Positions 47,587-59,133 of a DNA stretch of 64,000 bases are shown piece by piece. This DNA is from Trema orientale (taxonomy: Eukaryota; Streptophyta; Magnoliopsida; Rosales; Cannabaceae). Position numbers and translations under genes: made by a program. Below the pieces are notes generated by a model. That model was not told the origin of the DNA. It saw only the letters and a list, made by a program, of their open reading frames with translations, and searched no databases. Every line of letters begins with the position of its first letter. Position 1 is the first letter of the stretch. Location of the stretch: positions 27,975-91,974 of the forward strand of contig JXTC01000659.1 in the NCBI GenBank assembly GCA_002914845.1. Direction: 5' to 3'.

Positions 47587-49110
47587 ATGTTTGCAACTAT
47601 CCATGGTCTTTGTAAGTCTGATTGGGTGGTTACTACATGGGAGTCTAGTTCTTTTTGGCCTTTAATTTCACGGTGGGTTGGTCATTCTGCAGCAGCTTTT
47701 GTGGTGTTTATGCAGCTCAAACTGAATAAACAAGAGTTTGAGCTTTGGTGTGTAATTCTGTGGTTCATGTGGCATAATAGAAATCTGATTGTTCATTGGA
47801 AGAAAGGCAAAATTCATGAGTATCTCCTTCGTTTGGTATGCAGGATAGGATAGGATAGGATAGGATTGGACTATTTTAAAAGATTGGATTGGATTGAATA
47901 GGATAGGATAAGATGGAATTATAGTCCAATCCTATCCTATGTTTGGTGTGCTACTTTTTGTTAGGATAGGTGTGTTTCATAGTTTTAGGTAAATTACAAA
48001 TTTTGAGGTTTGATTATTTAGAAAAATATCACTTTTGAAAATTAATTTAGAAAAATATCATTTTTAGAAATCAATTTTGTAAAATTATCATTTTTAAAAA
48101 CTTATTTACAAAAATACCATTTTAAATTTTTTTGAAAATACCACTTTTAAAAAAATATTTTGAAAAATACCACTTTTAAAACTTATTTTTTTGGAAAAAG
48201 AAAATTTTTTTGTAAAATTATTTACAAAAATACCATTTATAAAAAATATTTTGAAAATTATCTTTTCTGATTTTACCACTTTTAAAAGTTAATTTCGAAA
48301 GTACCATTTATTACTAATTCAAAAACATTCTATTTTTTTAATTAAATTCATAATCCCTTCCAATCCCAAATTCTCAAGAGGATAAGATTATCCTCTTCTA
48401 AGGGGATTATTTTTGGAGTGGATTATTTTAATCCAATCCAATCCATCTCATATGCATGCACCAAACTTGGGATTAATTTAATCCAATCCAATCCCATTAT
48501 TATCCTGCATTCCAAACGTGGCCTTAGAGGATTCCTTTATACGGTGGAAATGAGTTCACTAAACTTAAACTCGACGCAAACACCACCATCTACTGGAGAT
48601 GAGCGCCCTCAAGTGTGTAAGTGGTATCCTCCAATTGCGGAAACTCTGAGGTGTCAAGCCTTCATTTGTTCATGCTCGCCTTGGAGCGGTGGTCCGAGAC
48701 GAGTTGGGCATGGTGGTTGCCGCAGCTACCTGGAGAATTTCAGGATGCTGTGATGCTTTCTTAGCAGAATGCTTTGCTGTTCGTGAGGGTCTACACTTGT
48801 GTGTTGACTTAGACCTCCCGGTCCACTTGGTTGAAACTGACGCTTGCAATGTGGTCAAGGCTATTCGCTCCCCTCAACCATTGGTGCTGGAGAGTTCCAT
48901 TATAGCAGATATCTTGCATCTTGCTTCCTAGTTAGGCAATGTTAGTTAGTATTCCATTTCTTGTAGTGGAAATGCCGTAGCTCATAGCCTAGCCAAAGTT
49001 GGTCTTTATTCTATTAATGATGATGTCTAGGAAAACTGTTTTCCAGATTGTGCTGGACCTGTATATGAGGAATTTTCTTCTATGTTTTAAATAAAAGGAC
49101 CTCCTTTCTC
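47587..49110 (+). pseudogene. 5'-truncated LINE (L1-type) ORF2 remnant with RNase H domain
   Basis: The first part reads ...LWCVILWFMWHNRNLIVHWK, the region just after reverse transcriptase in plant L1-type ORF2. After a MITE (47830-48518) the frame resumes with an RNase H-like domain: GMVVAAATW, AECFAVREGLHLCVDLDL, VETDACNVVKAI, then GNAVAHSLAKVG after in-frame stops. The A-E-C and E-T-D blocks are the expected catalytic context. Reverse transcriptase and endonuclease are absent (5' truncation near 47587). The unit ends in a TA-rich tail at 49111. Several stops and the insertion show it is dead. Confidence 0.75.
47830..48518. mobile_element. MITE-like element inside the LINE remnant
   Basis: Inverted ends CGTTTGGTATGCAGGATA and (reverse complement of the right end) CGTTTGGAATGCAGGATA. 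Just inside, AGGATAGGATAGGAT and TTGGATTGGATT arrays on the left are mirrored by AATCCAATCCAATCC on the right. It interrupts the LINE frame between the post-RT and RNase H segments. Target duplication not resolved. The middle (about 48000-48330) is a degenerate array of AAAATACCACTTTTAAAA units. Confidence 0.7.
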
Positions 49111-49133
49111 AATATATATATATATATATATAG
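49111..49133. repeat. (TA)n microsatellite, LINE tail
   Basis: About eleven TA repeats directly after the LINE remnant, likely derived from its 3' tail. Confidence 0.7.
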
Positions 49134-49728
49134 CACAATGTGGCGCACCTAGATAAATCCTAATTATGCGGGTCTCACTAGGCATTGTGGTATTCAAATC
49201 CTTCTCGATGTGGATTATTACATACCACGTCCACCGTAGTGGTCCTAGCTCGAAACTATGACTTAGACATAAAACACAATGAGTGGGCTTACCACGTTGC
49301 CAAATGATCAGTAGTGTTTCTCTAATGCCGGTTCCTTCATCATGTACAATGCAACTTCAAAAGTAAAAAATCTATATAATTGCAATTTGCGGAGAGGGAG
49401 AGGGAGAGAATGGTCCGTGTAAATGTCCACCCATAATTTGACTCAAAAATATAGCAACCAAAAGGATCGGATCAGCAACTCATATTGGGAAAAACAGAGG
49501 AAGAAAAGGATTCGTGAGTCTGACGATAAAAGACAGTTTTTCCTCGAGGCCATCACAACTAGAAGAAAACAAGGTAAGGAACCCTGGTCCTCTAATCTTA
49601 AAAATTTCCGCCCCTTTTTTTTTCTTTTTCAATTTTTTAGACGAGGAAAATGAAACGTTGTCGAAATAACACCTTTCAGAACATCATCAAGGAACAGGGA
49701 AAGAGATGGCTTTGAAGTGCATAGACAA
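49134..49728. other. Intergenic
   Basis: A 76-codon frame at 49423-49653 is Lys/Arg-rich with no recognised domain, and I do not call it. Nothing else supported. Confidence 0.35.
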
Positions 49729-49733
49729 GTTTA

Positions 49734-49739
49734 TTTATT
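49734..49739 (-). terminator. Candidate polyadenylation signal of the DUF630/632 gene
   Basis: AATAAA on the minus strand (within GAATAAATAAAC) about 270 bp downstream of the stop codon at 50008. Position fits a plant 3' untranslated region; such signals are loose in plants. Confidence 0.4.
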
Positions 49740-50007
49740 CTTTAGCATAAAAAGCGCAAGTCACGTACAACAATGTAAGCGATTTCTCTGTACATAAAAT
49801 TTTCTTTCCCCCAACCGAATGGACTGCAAAATCACAAAATTCCAGATATTTACATGTTGTCCTAAAAAAATATATAAAAAACTCCCTCGAAAGCAATAAT
49901 CACACTAAGAACCACCGATGCCCTCCCAAGAAAAAAAAATCCCAGTTCTTAGATATATTAACTTACTTCAGAAATAGAAGTGGGAAAAAATTGTGTATTT
50001 TTTTTAC

Positions 50008-53000
50008 CTATTTGATAGCATAGGATCGAGTACAAACCGAATCAAGTGCCTCAGTAAATAAGGAAGAAAAACTGGTCAGTGCCTGAAAAACTCCTGGCAA
50101 GCCCGTTTGAAGATTATTTAGTGTCATGGCTCTTGTTACCTCTGCTGCCTTGGAATGCCTCATCATCTCATCTTCCACCCGCCGCTGGCAGGCTGCAAGT
50201 TCGGTTTTCTTCTCAGCAAGCGGGTCTCGAGCATCCAAGACATGTCCATTTTCTGGCCCTGAATCAGGCAGCCCAATACCAACCATCGAGTATGACTGGT
50301 AGAACTTCCTCTCTAAGTTCCGGATTGATGATGCCTTCTTCTCGAGCTCCTTCGATGCAGTTTCAGTGCGTTTTCTTATCTTCAGCTCTTCACTTTGTTT
50401 AAGGAATATCACGTGGACAACATTGATAAAGCTCTTGATGGCCTCAGAAGCCACTGTGTCGGGAACACGATCAAGTGCAAGCTTCCACTCATCGCAGAAG
50501 ACATATACATCAGAGGGTTCCCTATTGCTATTGACATTATCATTGTCAACAGGAATAAGGGTGAGCTTGAACCAACCATGAAGGGACCTAATAAAGTCCC
50601 GTTGGAACTTTATTAAGCGACAAAAACTGGAGTGCCATGCGGAGACAGCTGATTCAAGGTCACGAGTTGCCTGCCTGTGTAGCTCAGAAGTTGATTCACC
50701 CTTAGTCGATCGGTTCACAAGGCCACGAACTTGTTGCACAATGTTATTTTGAATTTCATGGTACTGATGCATTGATCTCCACATATACATAAACCTACAG
50801 TTGATAAATGTACAAAAGTTGATGTTGGAAAGATCGGAAATTTAATAACCTCTTCTGAAACCTATCACCAGCAGCTTGATCTTGTCAAAAATTTTCAGTT
50901 GTAAGTTATGAAATTAAAACCTACAAAAGCACGTAGCAGTAACTATGGCCATAAATTTGGGGACTAAATACTGATCAGAAAGGTCTTTATCTGCAATGTT
51001 CAGAATAATGCAATTAAACCTAATTTAGCACTAGCTCAGAATGTTATTTAAAAAAAAAATTGCTTTTTACATAGCCCAATATGCAGTTGGTGGACAGACC
51101 AAGATTTTATTACTGATTAGTTCTTCAAATAGTACTATTGTTTATTTCTTGCCGATTTATTATTATGAATCCTGTTGTTTACCTCCTCCTGGCAATTGTA
51201 CCATAGTACTGAAGGCCTACTAAATAGCTGGAAGGCAATAATTTTTGATGGGGCCCACTAGTGAGGTTAAAGAAAAAGAGAGTATCTCAGAGTCTTCTGG
51301 TAGTATGAACATAATTCAAGTGCAATTAGGACCTTTTAAATCCAACTGAAACCCGTTTTTTGGGAATTATCCCACTACCATCATGCCTTCTCCTATCTTT
51401 TTGCTTCACCAGAATTTTCCACCAATATTGGCACTACCAAATAGTTCAATGTGGATACTAGTATCAATTATAATATTTATTACATAAATAAAAAAGTATT
51501 ATAACAAAAGTGATATGAGTAAAAGCAATACTAATGATGATCACAATGATGTGATGATAATGTTCTTGACTTGCTCATATCAAGCATCCGGAACATAAAT
51601 CTAGACTCTTAAGAGAAAGTCACAGTGCCTAAGATGTTAAAAATAAAAAAAATAAAAAAATAAAAAATAAAAAATAAAAAATAAAAGAGAGTCACAGTGG
51701 GTCACATGGTAATCAATCCAATACACCAAACTCCATATACAATAACTTTGGGTCCTAAATGGATCTGCAGATCAGTGAAACATAACCACCGAAGAGCCAA
51801 ATATGGGGCCACCATTTAGTATTAAGAAGTAGCCAGCAACTGGACAATCCAGTACAACTAAGGTGCATGTGCTTCCAGAGGGGATGAAGCAAGTGGCACC
51901 GCAGCAGTGATTAATAATAAATTTCATCTACCAAGTCAAGATACGAGCAACATATACTAGCATGTTTTGAATGAGAGTATACAAGCCAGTACAGAGCAAA
52001 GTGTACCTACCCTAAATTTACATAACTACGTTACTTCTCATCCACACAGCTTCCAGTTTGAGCTTTCCTATTGAGCATGCACTAGTAACTCTCATCCTCA
52101 ACAAATTTTAGTAGCCCATTTAAGATTATGGCAACTAGTGACGTCAAGTTGGATGACTACAGGTTAAAACAAGTCAAATTGAATATGAGACAGGGAACCA
52201 GCAACAACGGCAATAACAGCAGCAGAAATGCTGGTATTATACTGATCAAAACACGAACTTTAAAGGTCAATCAAAAATTCAATTTTAATTTTTTTGGGGG
52301 AAGTTAATGTGGCCAGTGGACAGTTTAAAAATTTCAGTTTGCTCAAGAAAGTGCCCATGATGGAACACAGAATCTAAATTTCTCCTGCACTAGTTTCTAC
52401 CAAGACGGTTCGATTGTACTGAATCATATGTCCTAACCAACTTTATCAGATGTCATTAGTTCATAGCCTTCAACAACTCATGGTTGGTTAGAAGCAAGAG
52501 AGGAGAGACATACCCGTGACAGAGTTCAACGAGCTGAGGAACCAAGTCGGAGTCTCTGAGACCAATGATGGCAGTTGAGGTGGTAGAAACGGCCTGAGAG
52601 GTGACAATAATCAGTGACTGCAGTCTATTTATGGAAGCTTTGGTCTTGTCTAGCTTAGTTTCATCTTCTCCTTTGTACTCCTGACTTTGCAATGATTGCA
52701 ACTTCTTTTCATGCTCAATCTTGACGCCTTCTCTTGCCTAAAATTCCATAAAAAAATTTGTCACCAAAAACAGTCAAATCATAAATTGAATACCATAGAA
52801 GTAAAACAAAAAATAATCTAAATCACAAACTTTCCATCATTGATAACTAAACTTCTAATGGTTAGTGGTTTCCACTAGTTTCCAACCAAATCAATATCAA
52901 TCCAAAAAAGGGTTTACCCAACTTTTTCTCTTTTTTTTTTAAACTGTGCAACAAAATTTGACACAATTTCATCAGAGATTCAAAATAGTCCATATAGCTA

Positions 53001-55180
53001 AGTTAGTTGAATCCAACCATATTCATATTTCCTAGGAGAAAGGCACATGGGGTTTATCGTTGCCACGTGGAAGTTTGTCAAGGGTATTTCAGTCATCAAA
53101 CAAGGAAATAAAGAACGTAATAAAATGAAATAACCAAAGGCCACCGTGGCTAGAAAATAAAAGATACTACTTCTAGGGGAAAAACAAACCGTCCATTTAC
53201 AGCAATACCCAGATAGATAGGCAGGCGAATTTTCTGGGCCTACATTTAGCAAGGGCAATATTGTTAATTGATTCGTTTTAAAGAATGGTCAAATACTGCG
53301 GTGGATTAACGCTATCCACCGTCCATACCAGTGCTTCTTTTCTCTGTCTTGAAAGGTCCATAACACTTACCAGTTACCAGTGTATTTGATTATCCATTAC
53401 TCTGACTGACCCCTTGTCTTAATAGAAGATTAAACCAATATTAAATGCCAATTAATTACACAATTAAAACAAAGTAAAATTAATTTGGGAAATAGCGACA
53501 TACCTTCACTTCCTGGTAGAGCTTCTTTTCCCAAGCCAAGAGCCGGTCCAAGGTGGAGCAAAGGCTCTTTGGACCACCCGGTTGATCGAGTGAACCGGCG
53601 TCGAGCCGGTACTTGACCGCCAGTGGCGGTTTTGAGGTCCAGCTCGAGCTCAACGTACTCAAAACACTACTCGAGTGATAAACAGTCTCTGTAGTCAACA
53701 CCCAAATCAAAATATCGTAATCGAAATTTTCGACCAATTTGAACCTTGAACAAGAAAATGCAGGACAATCTGAATTCGAATAGAACGAAATTTGATCCAA
53801 AAACAAACAGCGATTGGGTGAGAATGGCTTAAAATTCTACGCAAAACTTGGTTAGATTAAAGCCCAATAAGCAAAAATAAAAGACTAACTTTTAAGCTGC
53901 CTGAAGCTCCGATCAAGCTGAGCCCTCCCAGTCTCGAGCATCTCCGAGACCTGGTCTCCGGCCGCGGCGGCTTTCTCGAAATTCTCTTTAATGGCTTCCA
54001 CGATCTCCTTAAGATCCTTGTGCCTCACCACCATTTTCATGTCCGAGATCTGCCCGTAGCTCGCGGAAGAGTCCTCCGTCCTCTCAGACTTGCTGGTACT
54101 CGCCGCGTACTTGGGCGGCGCCGCAGGAGGAGGAGGAGGAGCCGCAGCAGCAGCAGCAGCAGCACTCACGGACTCGGCTCGAGTGGATGATCCGAAATTC
54201 GAACGGACACCCATCTCGGATCTCGAATCCCTGTCATCATCTTCATTCCCAGATGAGCTTGAGGTGCTGTAATGGTCGTCCCACTCGCTGCACTGGACCT
54301 CTTCCCGCTCCGTCTCGGTGAAGTCGTGCTTCTGGTGGTTATGATGGTTGTCCTGTGCCTTCGACTTGAAGAAATCGTACTCCGATCTCTCCGTCTCCGT
54401 CTCCGTCTCCGTTCCCAATTCCGACTCGTAATCGTCTTCATCGTCTTCGTGATGGGATTGCTTCTTCTCGTGGTGCTGGAACTGCTTCGTCTCGGCACGC
54501 TGGCGCTGGTTGAAGAATTCGGAATCGGGCGGAGAAGGAGGGTAGAAGTTTTCCCAGTTCCAGATGGAGGAGGCCTGAGAGGGAGTGCTGGAGTAGGTCG
54601 AGTTGGCCTGGTACGCAGTGGGAAACCCAGTTGTGAAATTGGACTTCTGGCTCTGTGGCGAAGACGAAGGGCTCGACTCGGAGAGAATGTGGGGGAGCTT
54701 CGGCTGATGCTGCTGCTGCTGCCTGCGGCGGCGCTGGAGGTGGTGGTTATTGTTGTTGTTGTTTCGGGAAGGAGCGGAGGAGGACAGGGACGAAGAAGAA
54801 AGTATGTGGGGGAGCTTAGAGCTGGCTATGGTGGGAGAAGGAGCCGGAGACGGAGAGAACGGAGGCGGCGGCGGAGGTGGGTGGAGCGAAGGGGAGGGAG
54901 ATAGGACACGTGGCGAGATGGGTTTGGCGGAGGAAGGCGCCTGAGTAGGAGGAGGATGCGGGTGGAGGAAGACGGCGGGGGTTTGGTCGGAGACGGAGAG
55001 GGGCTCGAATTTGGCGAAGGAGGTGAGGGCGGAGCCGGTGTCGCGGAGCCAGCGGCAGTAGTCGGCGTGAGCGGCGGCCAGGTGGTGGCGAGCCTCGACG
55101 GCTTCTTTCATGAGGCGGCGCCGCTCCTTGCACCGCCGCACCGTGTCCTCGTTGTCGAGCTTCGAGGCCGCACAACCCAT
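50008..55180 (-). CDS. DUF630/DUF632 protein, N-myristoylated (NRG2/REL2-like family)
   Basis: Four exons on the minus strand: 55180-53890, 53688-53504, 52737-52514 and 50794-50008, total 2487 nt, 828 residues. All introns are GT-AG and phases fit: LKKTVYHSSS is rebuilt across intron 1, EVKAREG across intron 2, CHGFMYMW across intron 3. I start at ATG 55180, not the upstream Met, because MGCAASK is a classic N-myristoylation site (Gly2) with a palmitoylatable Cys3. Residues 1-60 are DUF630 ([31 protein letters not shown]). Residues 60-370 are a disordered linker with Pro, Asn/His/Gln, Glu/Asp and an Ala-Pro run. DUF632 follows from about residue 385 to 700, with coiled-coil character. Relatives include Arabidopsis NRG2 (nitrate signalling) and rice REL2 (leaf shape), so a membrane-anchored regulatory role is plausible; which subgroup is unresolved. 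Confidence 0.93.
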
Positions 55181-55221
55181 GTGGAATAACAATTTATTTG
55201 GGTTTTAGACCCAAATATACC

Positions 55222-55243
55222 CCTCTCTCTCTCTCTCTCTCTC
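55222..55243. repeat. (CT)n microsatellite in the 5' leader of the DUF630/632 gene
   Basis: About eleven CT repeats on the plus strand, GA on the transcribed strand, lying 40-60 bp upstream of the start codon. CT/GA tracts are common in plant 5' leaders and core promoters. Confidence 0.8.
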
Positions 55244-55399
55244 CGGTGGTGGTGGAAGAAGTGGTGGTGCCGCCTTGATTTGAGCTCTTTTTATTGCTTG
55301 TTTGAGAAATAAGAAATAGAAAAAAAGGGAGAGAGAAATGGAGAAATAATAGAGTGAGTGAAACGATGAGACTCACTGGACAGTGTTTCTGTGTGTGTG

Positions 55400-58300
55400 A
55401 GTGCTTTACTAGTTTTTTCAGCTAATCTTATTTTGCTAGTTTCTGGCTCATTTGTCATTTTCTTCAATTCTGGTGGGCTCATAACTCTTGGGTTTTTGCC
55501 TTTTTGAAANGGGAGTAGGTAATAAATCTGATGATGATGGGGTTTGTTCAGCAGTGGATCTTATTATTTTAATTTGGTATGTAAGCTATGTTTCTGGGGT
55601 GAAATCAGAAATGTAATAACTTTTGGGATTAATTTATTAGTTTGCTTCATAAGGCTGCTTTTTGTTTTTGTTGGTGCTTTGTTGGATGTGGGGAGAAGGG
55701 CAGAGACTAGAGAGAGAGAGTCTGTGGATCTTCAACAGATTTGTGTGGTCCCACCTGTTTTATTAATATTGAGAGTCTTCTGAGCTTCTCTTCACTTGCC
55801 ATTTGCCAATAAGAAATTGGAGATTGCCAGAGTATTTGCTGACGGTTTTTGTCACCATAGAGTCTTCTCCTGTATTTGGTACATTATTTTCGGTACATTT
55901 TCTGTTTTTGATATTTTTGTTTCCTTTTAGGATTTAGGCCATAACAATTTTTTTTAAAGGTTCCCTTTCCTTTTATGCAATTTAGTTCATTGAGTCGCTT
56001 AGATCATACTAACTCTAGGCTTTAGGGTTCTAAGAACACTTTAATTAGACAATTACATAATAACATTAACCGATTAACGATATTATTAACTCTCTTGTTT
56101 TCTTTTCTTTTCTTTTCTTTTCTTTTCTTTTTTTTCAATTTGATGGCATTGGTTTCATCATTCATCGTCATCGTCTCTCTATTCTTAGGGTTTTCTCTCT
56201 TTATATGTGGTTTCAAGATGGTCATGTACTCATACCACACTATTGACTATGCATACAATAAAGCAAAGAAAGCATGAAAAGGCAGAGAGGAGCATAGCAT
56301 AGAGGCATAGATTTATAGATATTCCCCAATAAGTGCAACCTTTTGGACAAAAAAGCTATAGATAAAAAGGGGTGAGACTAGAGAGTAGAGAGTAGAAGGA
56401 GGTGAAAGGCAGAGATTGAAAACGGTGAAAGGGCTTCTTTTTTTAAGCCCAAAACTTTCTATTCCACGGTCTCGCTGGACCCCAACAATCCACATGCATT
56501 TTGCCCTTTTCTTCCTTTTTTTCTACGACACTTGCAACAAAAATAAAAAATCCTCCTGCTTTGGACATCTGCCGTTAAAATTTTACAGATATACAACAGT
56601 GTGAATGAAAGTGAAAGATACCCTTTATTTTTATTTTTTGGGTTTTTCAAATTACAGGTTCCAATTACTTTAAAATAGAACAAAAGAAAAGAAAAGAGAG
56701 AAAAAAAAAAATTACCCTCCACGTTAGAAACAGATCATACTGGACCCGAAAGACCATGGGTTAATGGGAGAGAGTATCTGATGCTTCAAGAAACTACAGA
56801 AACGTTACGATCAAGATATTCGTTTTTTTTTAATTTCTTTTTTGAGATATTTGTTATTATTTTTAGAACAGTTGTCTACTTTCGTGTCATCAGAAAAGTT
56901 TTAAACTAATTTAGGCGTGGGAATGGGCCGAACGTAAGATGAAGTTGTAAGGCAAGCAAAGATGGAAAAAGTTAAAAAAACACTACGTCCTTATGCAGCC
57001 CTTTAAACAACATGACTCGACAAGTAAAAGATGCACAATCACCATCTATTGTACTCCAACCTTACTAAAATTTTATTAAATAAGCGTTCTCTACGCTAAA
57101 ATTAGATACTGTCATTCTTTTTCCTCCAAAAATATAAAGGACTTTGATGTAAAAGATGACAATGAACAACAATGACCAGTGAAAAATAAGAGCTTTTATA
57201 TCGATTCTCTATATTTGCTTTCCAAAAACTTTATAATTCTCCACCATAAACCCCAAAATTGATCAAAAGAAACACTAAATCTACTAGTATGAGAGCCTGA
57301 GAGGCCTAATGAAAGGTCTAATGCTAAAACAATAGCTAGTGAAAGGTTCTCACATGGGGTAACCAATCCTATGGGATGTGTCCCCACTATTCCGAGTCCG
57401 GACACAGGTGACATCTTTTTCCTATACTAGTGTATGTATTCACCTTGCTACTAAAGAACATTGCTGAATTAGCATAGTTAGCTTAGGACACACTTAAATC
57501 CTTGGAAAGTTAAAATTTAAAACAAAATGGTGCCTAAAAATTAAATTGTGATGGAGCGAACTATAAGGTAAATGTGACAAACATACGTTGTTGTGTAGTG
57601 AGAGTGAGCAAGTACAGTAATCTGTAAACCATACTTAAAAAAGACTTTTATCGTACTTCAACACAACAGTTAGGTTTCAGGCCCCAAAATCTCCTGCCCC
57701 AGACGGTGAAACGACGGCCACGACTCAATACTAAGAGAGATCACTCTGATTGCTTCGAAAGCTGCAACATTATGGTTTTAATTTAATTTAATTTCTAATG
57801 TCCCTAAATTTGGGGACGGTGAAGTGATGAACATTGGGCACAGGCACAGCAAACCATAGTCTTTTTCTTCCTTTTTTTTTTTTTTTTTTTTGATACAGCA
57901 AACCATAGTCTTAAATTGTCAAAGAAAATTATGCAAATATATATATATATATATTCTTCATAAAAAGCTACGTGGATTGGGCCCCATGGCATGGTCCCAC
58001 CCCGAGTCAGTCCATCTTTTCCAAATCCCAATTATTAAACGTCGACATTTCCACATCTTTTTCAATGGTAATGGGACCATAAGTTCTCTCTTTTGCATAT
58101 ACCTAGTGTTTCATTGGACGTGACCCCAACGCAACATCATGATGAATCAAAGATAGAAATCTCTACACATATGCTGAATATTGAATTAATTATGTAACTT
58201 TTTGCAATGTCTTAGATGGACTGTTGATATGGCTTGAAAAGATGTCCCAAATTGCCAAACCCATTTCAATTAACAGATACCATAATGTATAATTATAACA

Positions 58301-59133
58301 TTTAATAAGGCTGTTTGTGGGAGAAAAAAAAAAACTATTTCCAAGTGTTAATTGTATCCGCTCACCCAGACAAGCCTCGATCTCATCCACAACAGTTCTC
58401 TCCTGTTTCTAACACTTATACGTGGTACCTTTTGCCTATATTTATTGGATTATCATAACCAAAACCTGCAAAAAGAAAAGAAAAGAGGTGGAGAAGAAGA
58501 AGAAGAAAAATTACTTTTTTTATATTAAACCTCTCTTAAAGTTGAAGAAAAAGCAATCATAATGGAATGAATGTCTGAGAGGGGGAAAAAAATGTAAAGA
58601 CGAGCAAAAATGAAAGGGATTCCAGAATGATTCCACATCATCCTCTTCCAAAAAAAAAAAAATGGTAGTTTGGTCAAAACAGAAAGGGGCAATCAAAAGG
58701 ATAAGAGAAAAACATTGGAGAAAATACACGATCAAAAGGGGTGAAAAAGAAAAACCATATGAATTATCTAATATATAATCCACGTGAGCTCGACCCCACA
58801 ATCCAAAATACCATTACGCACTTTGGGCACATCTTCATTGCCAAACAGCTAGCATAGACTAGAGTGAAAATATGAAAAGAGTTTATTCTATTTGCGAGTC
58901 AAACAAACAAAAATTATACACACAAAAAGATTCATCTACTACTCGAGTCATCATTCTTTCGAAAGACTGTAAAGAATAACTAGTAGTTGAGAGAGTCTTG
59001 TGTACGTGACAAAGCTCCCCATAAAAAAGGCTGATTGGCTGGGGTCAGTCGCACGAGCTTCTCTGATTCATCAATTGTTCCAACCTAACTTGGCAAAGAG
59101 TAGAGCAATTGAGCACATATTAAGCTGATGCTT
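55400..59133. other. Intergenic region between the two right-hand genes
   Basis: About 3.7 kb with no supported gene. It holds the promoter of the DUF630/632 gene on the left, an N at 55510, a TTTTC tract at 56097-56130, a T-tract at 57871-57891, a short TA repeat near 57940, and the 3' untranslated region of the LCMT gene at the right end. The short frames (56022-56722, 57196-57414, 57804-58123, 58520-58801) have no recognisable domain. Confidence 0.45.

Noticed and set aside
49423-49653. 76-codon Lys/Arg-rich frame
   Set aside because: No recognised domain, homologous exon or splice context; composition explains it.
50366-50616. Two plus-strand frames of about 70 codons
   Set aside because: Antisense to the last exon of the DUF630/632 gene.
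54272-54904. 210-codon plus-strand open frame
   Set aside because: It is antisense to exon 1 of the DUF630/632 gene and is kept open by that exon's GC-rich, biased codons; the sense protein is clearly the real one.
57196-57414. 72-codon minus-strand frame
   Set aside because: Isolated in intergenic sequence with no recognisable domain or neighbouring exons.
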